DNA of 64,000 nt from Deltaproteobacteria bacterium (GTDB taxonomy: Bacteria > Myxococcota_A > UBA9160 > UBA6930): NCBI GenBank assembly GCA_029261795.1, contig JAJDAP010000079.1, forward strand, positions 1-64,000, in the 5' to 3' direction. A model generated the notes under the pieces. It was not told the origin of the DNA and did no database searches. It saw nothing but the letters and a program-made list of their open reading frames with translations. Shown in pieces: positions 16,571 through 23,990 of this stretch (the stretch's first letter is position 1; the number at the start of each line of letters is the position of its first letter). The position numbers and the translations under genes were made by a program.

Positions 16571-17286
16571 GCGGGGCGGCCGTGCGCGCGCGGGGCCTGA
16601 CGCGTCGCTTCGGGCCGCTGGTGGCGCTGCAGCCACTCGATCTGGATCTCGAGCCCGGCGAAACGATCGCCGTGCTCGGCCCCAACGGTGCCGGCAAGTC
16701 CACCCTGCTCCGGATGCTCGCAGGCCTGGCGCGCCCCTCGGGCGGTGAACTCCAGATCGGCGGTGAGAAGCAATCGCGGCCGGAGCAGCGGCGCCAGGTC
16801 GGTTTGATCGGGCACCAGACGTTCCTGTCTCCGGCCCTGACGGTGCGCGAGAACCTGTTCCTGGCAGCGCGGCTCCACGGGCTCGAGGACGCCTCGGAAC
16901 GCGCCGAGCGCGGCATCGCCGCCCTCGATCTCGAAGCCTTCGCCGAGCGACGTGCGGGCGCACTCTCGCGGGGCCTGGCACAGCGAACCGCGGTCGCTCG
17001 GGCCCTCGTCCACGATCCCAGCATCGTGCTGCTCGACGAGCCGTTCACGGGCCTCGATCCGCAGGCCGCGGTGCGCTTGGCCAGCCTGCTCGCGCGCCTG
17101 CCCGGCGAGGGCCGCACCACGCTGCTCGTCAGCCACGACCTCGCGCGTGCCGCGCAGCTCGCCGAGCGTGCACTGGTGCTGGTGCGGGGCCGCTCCGGCT
17201 GGCTCGGTGCTGCCGAACTCTCGACTGCCGACGAGCTGGAACGTGTCTACCCGGAGACCGTGCGAGATCTCGAGACCACGGCATGA
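16567..17286 (+). CDS. ccmA: Heme exporter ATP-binding protein CcmA
   Basis: A 239-aa ABC ATPase that releases holo-CcmE from CcmC. The Walker A is GPNGAGKST (about 38-46) and the Walker B is IVLLDEP. The signature loop reads LSRGLAQR instead of LSGGQ, a divergence seen across CcmA proteins. It starts with GTG, overlapping the upstream stop (GTGA), and its stop overlaps the ccmB ATG. The ORF track begins far upstream in another gene's shadow; the family N-terminus sets the start. Confidence 0.92.
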   Translation: MSGAAVRARGLTRRFGPLVALQPLDLDLEPGETIAVLGPNGAGKSTLLRMLAGLARPSGGELQIGGEKQSRPEQRRQVGLIGHQTFLSPALTVRENLFLAARLHGLEDASERAERGIAALDLEAFAERRAGALSRGLAQRTAVARALVHDPSIVLLDEPFTGLDPQAAVRLASLLARLPGEGRTTLLVSHDLARAAQLAERALVLVRGRSGWLGAAELSTADELERVYPETVRDLETTA

Positions 17287-17948
17287 ACCTGCTGCGAGCC
17301 GTCTTGTGGAAGGATCTCGTGACCGAGTGGCGCCAGCGCGATCGCGTCGTCGCGATGGCCGTCTTCGCGCTGCTCGTCGTCGTGATCCTCTACATGGCCG
17401 CGCCGCCCGGGATCGGGGCCGAGTCGCAACAGCACGTTCCGGGCCTGCTCTGGGTGGCCTTCACCTTCGCATCGATCCTGGGCCTCAATCGCTCCTTCGC
17501 GCTCGAGCTCGAGAACGACGCGCTCGCCGCACTGTCGATGGCTTCCGGCGACCGCGGCTTCATCTTCCTCGGCAAGGCCATCGCCAACTTCGTGCTGCTG
17601 TTCGGCGTCCAGGCGTTCACCACTGGCGCTTTCGGTATGGCCTTCGGGATCGATTTCTGGCCCATCCTGCACCAGTTCGCGGCGGTCGCCGCCCTGGGCG
17701 CGCTGGGTCTCAGCGCTGTCGGCACCTTGTTCTCGGCGATGGCGGTTCGAACCAGCTACCGCGAAGTGATGCTGCCGTTGTTGATGCTTCCCTTGATGGT
17801 TCCGGTGCTACTCGGCGCCGTCCGCGCCACCGAGGGATTGCTCCTCGATGGCGTGATTCCCGGCTCCGCGCTGCAATTGTTGGTGGTGACCAACGCGGTT
17901 TTCGGGATCATCTCGTACCTCGGCTTCGAGGCCGTGCTCGACGAATAG
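17283..17948 (+). CDS. ccmB: Heme exporter membrane protein CcmB
   Basis: A 221-aa inner-membrane protein with about six hydrophobic segments, forming the CcmAB ABC unit that acts on the CcmC-CcmE complex. The N-terminus WKDLVTEWRQRD and the phrase NRSFALELENDAL are typical of the family. The ATG overlaps the ccmA stop by four bases. Confidence 0.93.
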   Translation: MNLLRAVLWKDLVTEWRQRDRVVAMAVFALLVVVILYMAAPPGIGAESQQHVPGLLWVAFTFASILGLNRSFALELENDALAALSMASGDRGFIFLGKAIANFVLLFGVQAFTTGAFGMAFGIDFWPILHQFAAVAALGALGLSAVGTLFSAMAVRTSYREVMLPLLMLPLMVPVLLGAVRATEGLLLDGVIPGSALQLLVVTNAVFGIISYLGFEAVLDE

Positions 17949-17956
17949 GAGTCGAC

Positions 17957-18658
17957 TTGAACGTTCCCAGCGCCCCCGGTCGTCGGCTGACGGCCGGGCT
18001 CTTCTACACCGTCCTCGCTGCCTGGGCGTTCGCCGTCTGGAGCGCGCCCATCGATAGCGTCCAGGGCGTGATCCAGAAGATCCTCTACGTCCACCCGCCA
18101 CTGGCCTTCGGTGCCTACCTGGGCTTCTTCTGTACGGCCCTCTTCGGCGGCCTCTACCTGTGGAAGGGGGACGATCGCTGGGATCGCTGGTCGCTCTCGT
18201 CCGCTGAGGTGGGCGTGCTGCTCTGCACGCTGATGCTGCTGACCGGGCCGATCTGGGCCAAGGGGACCTGGGGCAAGTGGTGGTCCTGGGATACCCGGCT
18301 GACCATCACCCTGCTCCAATACCTGGTCTACCTGGCCTATCTGCTACTACGCGGCTTCACCGAAGGCAGTGAGCGCACTGCCCGCTTCGGCGCCGTCTAC
18401 GCGATCGCCGGTGTGGTGCTGATCCCGCTCAACTATTTCGCCATCGAGATGGCCGCCGGCCGTGCCATCCACCCAGAGAATCTGGGCGATGGCAGCCTGG
18501 GCGCCGGAATGGGCATGCCGTTCCTGCTCGGGATCGTGGTGGTGCTGAGCGCGTTCGCCTACCTGGTGGTGCGCCGCTATGAGGTCGCCTGCCTTCGCGA
18601 CGAGGCGGCACGCCGCGAAGTCGAGGCCACCGGATCGGAGGGTGCATGGGCTACATGA
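17957..18658 (+). CDS. ccmC: Heme handling protein CcmC
   Basis: A 233-aa membrane protein that presents heme to CcmE. The WWD signature GTWGKWWSWDTRLT and heme-ligand histidines (VHPPLA; RAIHPENL) are present, with six membrane helices. The start is TTG 17957, supported by TAGGAG five bases upstream (overlapping the ccmB stop) and by the lack of ATG/GTG at the family N-terminus; the ORF track extends far upstream. The stop overlaps ccmD by 13 bp. Confidence 0.92.
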   Translation: MNVPSAPGRRLTAGLFYTVLAAWAFAVWSAPIDSVQGVIQKILYVHPPLAFGAYLGFFCTALFGGLYLWKGDDRWDRWSLSSAEVGVLLCTLMLLTGPIWAKGTWGKWWSWDTRLTITLLQYLVYLAYLLLRGFTEGSERTARFGAVYAIAGVVLIPLNYFAIEMAAGRAIHPENLGDGSLGAGMGMPFLLGIVVVLSAFAYLVVRRYEVACLRDEAARREVEATGSEGAWAT

Positions 18659-18777
18659 TCGCGGCATACGTCATTTCGGTGGGCAGTGTGGCGGCCTATG
18701 CCAGCTACCTCGCGCTGGAACGCGCTCGGCTGCGCAAGCAGCTCGACGAAACAGGCTCGGATCCTTCGTCGTCCTGA
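18646..18777 (+). CDS. ccmD: Heme exporter protein CcmD (too short for the ORF track)
   Basis: A 43-aa ORF, MGYMIAAYVISVGSVAAYAS followed by LALERARLRKQLDE. It has one membrane helix and then a basic helical tail, the exact layout of CcmD. CcmD stabilises and releases CcmE from the CcmABC complex. It overlaps the end of ccmC by 13 bp and closes the operon ccmE-F-x-A-B-C-D. Length and topology match the family, and position makes the call firm. Confidence 0.85.
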   Translation: MGYMIAAYVISVGSVAAYASYLALERARLRKQLDETGSDPSSS

Positions 18778-19239
18778 GAATCCCGGGCCTCGGAATGCGT
18801 CCCAGAAGCAAATCCTGGTTGACAATCGGCAGGCTCGCGAAGTATAAGCACAGAAGGCTCGTAAGCCATTGCAGGGCTTCGGGTTTTCCGCGCATCTCGC
18901 GGACACGGACGCGCTTCGCGAAGCTGCTCGTGTGTGCTGGGTGAGGGGAATTGCGGACCTGGCGGCGAAGGGAAGCCGAGTTCCCAAGCTGGGTCATCGG
19001 CGACCGAATCGGCACCCGAACGACGGGGCCGAATACGTGCAATCGAATCGCAAGGAAACGGCAACAAGCCCATCCAACTATTCGGATCTACGCCGCGGTG
19101 CTCCCCCCCTCGCCGCATGGCACACGACTTGCCATAGAGAAGGCCAATGGGCCCGGGAGACCGGAGCGAACCGGACACTGGAAACGGTACGCTGCGAACG
19201 TCCTGGATGACGACGGGCTCGGAGGCAAGAGAAGAACAG
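18778..19239. other. 462-bp gap with a strong promoter and hairpins; possible small RNA or leader
   Basis: No ORF here has a protein-like character. A strong promoter-like pair sits at 18819-18848, about 390 bp before the next gene. Downstream are several small hairpins: GGCT-CGTA-AGCC near 18858-18869, CCGCG-N5-CGCGG near 18890-18904, the palindrome GCTTCGCGAAGC near 18911-18922, and GGGAA...TTCCC near 18970-18990. They could form a structured 5' leader or an independent RNA. It does not match the conserved cores of RNase P, SRP or tmRNA that I know. Confidence 0.35.
18819..18848 (+). promoter_or_regulatory. Strong promoter-like element with no gene close behind
   Basis: A perfect TTGACA (18819-18824), an 18-bp spacer and TATAAG (18843-18848). 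It lies just after ccmD and points into the long gap before the zinc-ribbon gene at 19240. It is one of only two perfect TTGACA or near-perfect pairs noticed in intergenic sequence. Confidence 0.6.
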
Positions 19240-19737
19240 ATGGCAAGCATGAAGCGCGGTGTCGGGTACTGCGAGAACACCGACTGTGAGGACTACGCCA
19301 AGGGCGTCTTCCTCCTCAACCACGGCGATACCTTCTACTGCCCACGCTGCCGCCAGCTGGGCAAGGTCGAGAAGGAGCGCGGCTTCTACACCGGAAACTC
19401 CGACATCTTCAAGGAGGTCCGGGTCGAGTACAACTTCGATCCCATCAATGGCGTCTACCGCGAGATCGCGATCGTTCGAGACGAGAGCCTCTGGGGCCGA
19501 AACAACGTCTACACCCTGCAGTCGCCGCTGATCAAGACCGAGAAGCGCGCGCTCAAGGTCGCCGAGGCGATCCTGGCCAACCTGAACCGCTACCGCGGCC
19601 TGTTGAACGGCGACGAGATCCCGCGCACCACCGAGATCATCCTCTCCTTCGATGACCCCTTCGACGAATTCCAGCGCAAGGTCCAGCAGCTCGGCAAGGA
19701 ACTCGAGCAGAGCGGCCTGCGCGAGACCCGCGCCTAG
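19240..19737 (+). CDS. Conserved hypothetical protein with zinc ribbon
   Basis: A 165-aa protein of unknown function. The N-terminus holds a four-cysteine ribbon (C11, C16, C34, C37: YCENTDCEDY...FYCPRC). The rest is mixed alpha/beta with no recognised catalytic motif. ATG 19240 is preferred; ATG 19249 is also possible, and the ORF track's upstream part has no Shine-Dalgarno. It is monocistronic: a promoter-like element lies 390 bp upstream and a clear intrinsic terminator follows at 19785-19825. Confidence 0.7.
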   Translation: MASMKRGVGYCENTDCEDYAKGVFLLNHGDTFYCPRCRQLGKVEKERGFYTGNSDIFKEVRVEYNFDPINGVYREIAIVRDESLWGRNNVYTLQSPLIKTEKRALKVAEAILANLNRYRGLLNGDEIPRTTEIILSFDDPFDEFQRKVQQLGKELEQSGLRETRA

Positions 19738-19784
19738 GTTTCGCACTACCCGTTTTCTCACTTCCATTCGCATGGTGTGAGTCT

Positions 19785-19825
19785 GACCCTCCGGAGATCG
19801 GCGTCTCCGGGGGGTCGTTTCTTTT
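19785..19825 (+). terminator. Rho-independent terminator
   Basis: GACCCTCCGGAGA pairs with TCTCCGGGGGGTC (13 positions, one mismatch) across a 6-base loop, followed by GTTTCTTTT. It ends the zinc-ribbon gene and is the clearest intrinsic terminator in the window. Confidence 0.85.
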
Positions 19826-19832
19826 GGGGCCG

Positions 19833-19920
19833 CCAGAGCGGGGACGGACTCCTCATGTTTCAAGTTTGCAAGTTGTGAAACTTGCAAACTTGAAACATGA
19901 GGAGTCCGTCCCCGCTCTGG
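19833..19920. repeat. Perfect 88-bp palindrome made of two head-to-head copies of the GGGGACGGACTCC repeat
   Basis: Two 42-bp arms (19833-19874 and 19879-19920) are exact reverse complements around a 4-bp GTGA loop. Each arm reads GGGGACGGACTCCTC, then TTTCAAGTTTGCAAG, the same unit that flanks the RAYT gene at 21068 and 22090. It is a pair of transposon ends with nothing between them. The palindrome sits between a terminator and a small gene, in a neutral site. Confidence 0.9.
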
Positions 19921-19997
19921 GGCAGCACGTGTGGCAGAATGGGAAACTGGCGGAGTTTTCGCGAGCGAACGAGACCCACTTCCAGAGGGAACCATCC

Positions 19998-20300
19998 ATG
20001 GGAATGCTCAAGGAACTGCTGAAGGATCAGGGGGGCGACCTCCTGCAAACGCTGACCGGTGCCGGCTTCAGTGGCGATGAGGCCGAGAGCTTCCTGCCCG
20101 GCGCCCTGGTGGGAGAGACCGGCGTCGATGAGGGCAAGGCGCGCGGCGGACTCGAGGCGTTGATTCCGGTGGTGCTTTCCCTGCTTCAGGACAAGGCCGG
20201 CGGGGCAGAGGGTCTTCTCGGCATGCTTGGCGGCGGCAAGGAAGGCGGCGCTCCGAATCCTCTGGATCCCTTGGCGGATCGCGGCCGACGGAACGAGTGA
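19998..20300 (+). CDS. Small hypothetical protein, 100 aa
   Basis: A 100-aa protein of unknown function beginning MGMLKELLKDQGGDLLQTL. It contains LTGAGFSGDEAESFLPGAL, a helical segment ALIPVVLSLLQDKAG and a glycine-rich stretch LLGMLGGGKEGG. No signal peptide or enzyme motif is seen. The ORF track starts at 19824 inside the palindromic repeat; the ATG at 19998, after AGAGGGAACC, opens the protein-like part. It sits 27 bp before the SDR gene and is likely cotranscribed. Confidence 0.6.
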   Translation: MGMLKELLKDQGGDLLQTLTGAGFSGDEAESFLPGALVGETGVDEGKARGGLEALIPVVLSLLQDKAGGAEGLLGMLGGGKEGGAPNPLDPLADRGRRNE

Positions 20301-20327
20301 GCCCGCCCATTGTCTCGAGGAGAACGC

Positions 20328-21056
20328 ATGAGTCGAAGCGCGATCGTTGTCGGTGTCGGGCCCTACCCCGGCGTAGGTGCCGCCCTTTGCCGGCGCCTCG
20401 CGGCGGAAGGACTCCATGTATTCATGGGAGCCCGCAAGGAAGAGAATCTGGCGAACGTCGCGGCCGAGATCGCCGAGAGCGGCGGACACGCGACGCCGGT
20501 GCCGATGGACACGACGCTGACGGCGGACGTCGAGCGCATCTTCGATGTCACGGAATCGGAAGCCGGCGTCCCCGAACTCGTCGTGTTCAACGCCGGCAAC
20601 AACCAATTCTCGCCTCTCCTCGAGATGAGCGACGAGTTCTTCGAGAACCTCTGGCGAGTCTGTGCGCTGGGCGGCTTCAAGGTCGGCCGGGAATCCGCCA
20701 AACGCATGATCCCGAATGGCGGCGGCACGCTGCTCTTCACCGGCGCCACCGCCTCGGTTCGAGCGCGCCCGCCCTTCACCGCCTTCGCCGCCGCGAAGGC
20801 CGCCGAACGCGCCGTGGCCCACGGGATGGCGCGCGAGTTCGGCAAGGAGGGCCTTCACGTCGCTCACGTCGTGATCGATGGCGTCATCGACGGAGACGTC
20901 GTCAACGGCCGGTTCCCCGGCATCAAGGACCGCCTCGGCGACGACGGAATGCTGCAGGTCGACGACATCGCCGCCGCCTTCTGGCAGCTCCACACCCAGC
21001 CCAGATCCACCTGGACCCTAGAACTCGACATCCGCCCCCACAAAGAACAATTCTGA
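20328..21056 (+). CDS. Atypical short-chain dehydrogenase/reductase-like protein lacking the catalytic tyrosine
   Basis: A 242-aa Rossmann-fold protein. The cofactor loop reads VGVGPYPGVGAAL rather than TGxxxGIG, and VFNAGNN replaces the usual NNAG segment. At the catalytic site the expected YxxxK is FAAAK (in TAFAAAKAAE), so tyrosine is replaced by phenylalanine while lysine is kept. It is therefore either an enzyme with different chemistry or a binding protein. ATG 20328 follows CGAGGAGA. The C-terminus ends close to the repeat at 21068. Confidence 0.8.
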   Translation: MSRSAIVVGVGPYPGVGAALCRRLAAEGLHVFMGARKEENLANVAAEIAESGGHATPVPMDTTLTADVERIFDVTESEAGVPELVVFNAGNNQFSPLLEMSDEFFENLWRVCALGGFKVGRESAKRMIPNGGGTLLFTGATASVRARPPFTAFAAAKAAERAVAHGMAREFGKEGLHVAHVVIDGVIDGDVVNGRFPGIKDRLGDDGMLQVDDIAAAFWQLHTQPRSTWTLELDIRPHKEQF

Positions 21057-21067
21057 TCGGGGAATCC

Positions 21068-21108
21068 TGAGCGGGGACGGACTCCTCACCTTTCAAGTTT
21101 GCAGGTTT
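21068..21108 (+). repeat. GGGGACGGACTCC repeat, forward copy
   Basis: Contains GAGCGGGGACGGACTCCTC, then TTTCAAGTTTGCAGG. It overlaps the 3' end of the RAYT gene: the TGA stop (21093-21095, minus strand) is part of the repeat. Confidence 0.85.
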
Positions 21109-22013
21109 CGCCGGAGTCGCCTCATCTCTTCCTCGCCCGCGGTCCCCAGCCCAGCGAGTGTACGGCTCCCGCGAGATCGCATGCGGCTGACCGTTGCGGC
21201 ACTCATCCTGAGCCGGTCGCGGATCCTCTCGGCCGGAACGCCGAGGTCGACGGCAGTTGCCACTGCGAGCCCTCGCGCTTTCACGGCAATCCGTGTCTGC
21301 GAGCCGAAACCGCCATCGATGACCTCGACTCCGACGCCGGTGTGATCAGCGGCCCAGGAGACCGCGGTCTCGAGTGCAGCGTCGGGGTCCAAAGGCACAG
21401 CCTCGATCTCGAGCTTCGACGCCGAATCCGCAGCAGGAGCCGAGGGCGGATCCCCGCCGGGCTCTCCAGCTATGACGAACCGCCGCAACGCCCGGCGCGC
21501 GTCGCGGTGAGAGGCACCGAACAACTCGAGCACGCCGTCGACATCCTCGAACGCGAAGGCGGGGCGCCCTGCAAGGTGAGCCGAATGCCCGCTCCAGCGG
21601 TACGCGCTCAGATCGGCGCGCCGGACGAGCCCCGCACCCACCGGGTTCAGGTGCACATAGCGTATCAGGCGACGGAGATCGGAAGCATCCGTCGCCGATC
21701 GCGAACCGAATCGGCTCTGGAACAGGTACCCGACGCGATCATGGCGATCGTTGAATCGACGAGCATATCCCGTGTTCACCCTGCGCATCACGTGGGAGAC
21801 CGAAGTCCGACCGGTCCTCAGCAGGAGGTGGGCGTGATTGGTCAGGAGCGCCCATGCCAGACCCTTCGTCCCTGCGTCGGGGAGAATGATCGAAAGGCGC
21901 CGGATGAAGTCCTCGCGGTCTTCATCGTCCAAGAAGATCGTCTGACCTTCGACTCCCCGGATCCAGATGTGATGGACCATTCCCGGTTCGTCCGCGCGGC
22001 GTAGACGAGGCAT
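21093..22013 (-). CDS. REP-associated tyrosine transposase (Y1_Tnp) with C-terminal helix-turn-helix-like domain
   Basis: A 306-aa protein. The Y1 domain spans residues 1-145: HIWIRG near the start, the HUH pair in NHAHLL (H60, H62) and the candidate nucleophile Y119 in RYVHLNPVGAGL. Residues about 200-290 add a DnaA_C-like DNA-binding region (LGVPAERIRDRL, SAATVSRM). Its last codons (RRNLQT, stop) are encoded by the flanking repeat. ATG 22013 is chosen; the ORF track runs on upstream through the other repeat. The Y1 nuclease would be expected to act on hairpins formed by its own flanking repeats. Confidence 0.88.
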   Translation of the reverse strand: MPRLRRADEPGMVHHIWIRGVEGQTIFLDDEDREDFIRRLSIILPDAGTKGLAWALLTNHAHLLLRTGRTSVSHVMRRVNTGYARRFNDRHDRVGYLFQSRFGSRSATDASDLRRLIRYVHLNPVGAGLVRRADLSAYRWSGHSAHLAGRPAFAFEDVDGVLELFGASHRDARRALRRFVIAGEPGGDPPSAPAADSASKLEIEAVPLDPDAALETAVSWAADHTGVGVEVIDGGFGSQTRIAVKARGLAVATAVDLGVPAERIRDRLRMSAATVSRMRSRGSRTLAGLGTAGEEEMRRLRRNLQT

Positions 22014-22089
22014 CGTTTCACCATCAGGACCTGCGGGGTGACGCTGTATCCATGTAGCCAGCCTGCGAACGGGGCGCCACGCCTGGCGA

Positions 22090-22127
22090 AACTTTGCAAA
22101 CTTGCAACTTGAGGAGTCCGTCCCCGT
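22090..22127 (-). repeat. GGGGACGGACTCC repeat, reverse copy
   Basis: Reads TTTGCAAACTTGCAACTTGA, then GGAGTCCGTCCCCG on the plus strand. It is the inverse of the copy at 21068, about 77 bp upstream of the transposase start codon, and abuts the end of the Nudix gene at 22129. Confidence 0.85.
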
Positions 22128-22128
22128 T

Positions 22129-22698
22129 TTAGGGGGCTTTGTCGTCGGTCCAGCGCATGCGGAGGTCGATGGTGAAGCCTGTGTAGATGGCGTGGAGGCC
22201 ATGGTGTTCGTGGCGCTCTACGGGGGGGGCGTGGCGGGCGGCGTCTTCGATCGGGGCGCGGTACCAGGGGAAGAGCGTGCTGGGAAGGGTGTCGGGAGCG
22301 AACCAACGCAGCACCGGGGTTTCGGCACTTGGTGTCAGCGCGCCGCCGAGGACCGTGCAGCGGTAGACGCGGGCCCGGTGCGGCAGGAAGCCGGTGCGGC
22401 GGTACTCGCCGACCAGGCTGCCGACCGCAACCTCGAGGCCGGTCTCTTCCCGGACTTCGCGCCGGAGGCCGGCCTCCTCGGCCTCTCCCGGGTCGAGGTT
22501 CCCGCCCGGGAGTTCCCAACCGCGGAGATCCACCCGCACCGAGAGCAACACGCCCTCGGGCCCTTCGATGACGCCCTGGACGACGACGCGATCTCGTGTG
22601 CCGCGCGGACCGCGGTGGCCGAAGAAGCCCCACAGCGCCGTGCGTGCGTGGTCGGGAAACAAGCGCAACAGACGAGCGAGCCGCCCGGTGCGGCTCAC
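22129..22698 (-). CDS. NUDIX hydrolase
   Basis: A 189-aa protein with a complete Nudix box: GGNLDPGEAEEAGL then RREVREETGLEV. Such enzymes cleave nucleoside-diphosphate-linked compounds with Mg2+. The substrate is unknown; the position behind hisG may hint at a nucleotide or PRPP-related housecleaning role. GTG 22698 is chosen because it overlaps the hisG stop (GTGA) and removes the shadow-like arginine-rich leader of the ORF track entry. It ends two bases from the repeat at 22090-22127. Confidence 0.82.
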   Translation of the reverse strand: MSRTGRLARLLRLFPDHARTALWGFFGHRGPRGTRDRVVVQGVIEGPEGVLLSVRVDLRGWELPGGNLDPGEAEEAGLRREVREETGLEVAVGSLVGEYRRTGFLPHRARVYRCTVLGGALTPSAETPVLRWFAPDTLPSTLFPWYRAPIEDAARHAPPVERHEHHGLHAIYTGFTIDLRMRWTDDKAP

Positions 22699-23582
22699 CC
22701 CACGATCTTCGAGAGGGGGAACTCGACGATACCCGTCGCGCCCTTCTCGACCAGCTCCGGCAGGAGTTCTCGCACCACGGCCTCTTCGACAACGGTGTTG
22801 AGTGCGACCCACTCGTCGTCGGCGAGAGCCGAGATCGTTGGGCTACCGAGAGCGGGCAGGACGTTCAGGATCGCGTCGAGGTCCTTGCGCCGGACGTTCA
22901 GCATCAACCCGACCCTGCCTGCGGCGTCGATCGCACCCTTCAGCAGGAGCAGGACACGCTCGATCTTGCGGCGCTTCCAATCGTCCTCCCAGGATTTCCT
23001 GTTGGCAATCAAGCGCGGCGTCGTCTCGACGACGGTGTCGAGGATCTTCAGATTGTTGGCGCGGATCGAAGAGCCGGTTTCCGAAACGTCGACGATTGCG
23101 TCGGCGAGCACCGGCGGCTTCACTTCCGTCGCGCCCCAGGAGAATTCGACGTCCGCCTTGACGCCATGTTCCTTCAAGTACCGCTTCGTCATTCCCACCG
23201 CTTCGGTGGCGATGCGCTTGCCGTCGAGATCCTTGACCGACTTGATCTTCGACCCTTCCTTCACGCACAGGAGCCAGCGGATCTGTCGATAGTTGGGCCA
23301 GGGCGCGCGCAGGTCGGCGACTTCCTTGACCTTGGCGCCGGTCTCCTTCACCCAGTCGAGGCCGGTAATGCCGACGTCGAGTACGCCCTGCTCGACATAA
23401 CGTGCCATCTCCTGGGCACGGATCAGCATGCACTCGATCTCCGAATCGTCGATCCCGGGGTAGTAGGAGCGCCCGTCGATACGCAGGTTGTAGCCGGCGA
23501 GTCCGAAGAGCCGAACGGTCGTCTCCTGGAGGCTTCCCTTCGGAATCCCGACGATCAGCTTGTTGGATTTCTTGGCACTCAC
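22695..23582 (-). CDS. hisG: ATP phosphoribosyltransferase, long form HisG
   Basis: A 295-aa enzyme for the first step of histidine synthesis. The N-terminus KLIVGIPKGSLQE opens the periplasmic-binding-like catalytic fold, and GVLDVGITGLDW is conserved. The length and the C-terminal ACT-like section (about 215-295) show the HisZ-independent long form, which carries its own histidine feedback domain. It overlaps hisI by four bases upstream and the Nudix gene by four bases downstream. Confidence 0.93.
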   Translation of the reverse strand: MSAKKSNKLIVGIPKGSLQETTVRLFGLAGYNLRIDGRSYYPGIDDSEIECMLIRAQEMARYVEQGVLDVGITGLDWVKETGAKVKEVADLRAPWPNYRQIRWLLCVKEGSKIKSVKDLDGKRIATEAVGMTKRYLKEHGVKADVEFSWGATEVKPPVLADAIVDVSETGSSIRANNLKILDTVVETTPRLIANRKSWEDDWKRRKIERVLLLLKGAIDAAGRVGLMLNVRRKDLDAILNVLPALGSPTISALADDEWVALNTVVEEAVVRELLPELVEKGATGIVEFPLSKIVG

Positions 23583-23977
23583 TTCTTTCCGTAGACCTCA
23601 TCGGGATCGAACACCTGGACGCCGACATCCTTCCAATCGTCGCCCGCGCGCACGCGGTAGAAACAGCTGCGGCGGCCGGTGTGGCAGGCCGCATCGCCCT
23701 TCTGATCGACCTTCGCGAGCACCACGTCGGCGTCGCAGTCGACGTAGAGTTCCTTCAGCGTCTGCGTGTTGCCGCTGCTCTCGCCCTTGTGCCAGAGCTC
23801 GTCCCGCGACGTGCTCCAGTAGACGACCTCTCCGAGTTCGAGCGTCTTCCGGTAGGCCTCTTCGTTCATGTAGGCGACCATCAGGATCTCACCGGTCTGG
23901 TGGTCCTGGGCAATCGCCGTGACGAGGCCGCCGCGTTTCGCGAAATCGGGAACGGGAGTCGGTGTGGGGTCCGCCAT
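23579..23977 (-). CDS. hisI: Phosphoribosyl-AMP cyclohydrolase HisI
   Basis: A 132-aa zinc enzyme opening the adenine ring in histidine synthesis. LMVAYMNEEAY, STSRDELWHKGESSGNTQ, CDADVVL and the zinc cysteines in ACHTGRRSC are present. It is the single-domain HisI without the HisE pyrophosphohydrolase. ATG 23977 is the family N-terminus; the ORF track extends past it. It overlaps hisG, giving the unit hisI-hisG-nudix. Confidence 0.94.
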   Translation of the reverse strand: MADPTPTPVPDFAKRGGLVTAIAQDHQTGEILMVAYMNEEAYRKTLELGEVVYWSTSRDELWHKGESSGNTQTLKELYVDCDADVVLAKVDQKGDAACHTGRRSCFYRVRAGDDWKDVGVQVFDPDEVYGKK

Positions 23978-23990
23978 GGGGCGGGAGACC

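Larger units (their letters stand above)
21068..22127. mobile_element. RAYT unit bracketed by inverted ~40-bp repeats
   Basis: The transposase gene (21093-22013, minus) lies between a forward copy of the GGGGACGGACTCC repeat at 21068-21108 and a reverse copy at 22090-22127. The layout is that of a small transposon with terminal inverted repeats. The repeats are the same unit as in the 88-bp palindrome at 19833. No target duplication could be identified by eye. Confidence 0.65.

Noticed and set aside
18671-19289. Several overlapping ORFs of 70-120 aa on both strands after ccmD
   Set aside because: None has a ribosome site, family motif or consistent codon pattern. The stretch is better read as non-coding.
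22102-23292. 396-aa and 332-aa plus-strand ORFs
   Set aside because: Both are antisense to hisG and the Nudix gene, which have full motif sets.
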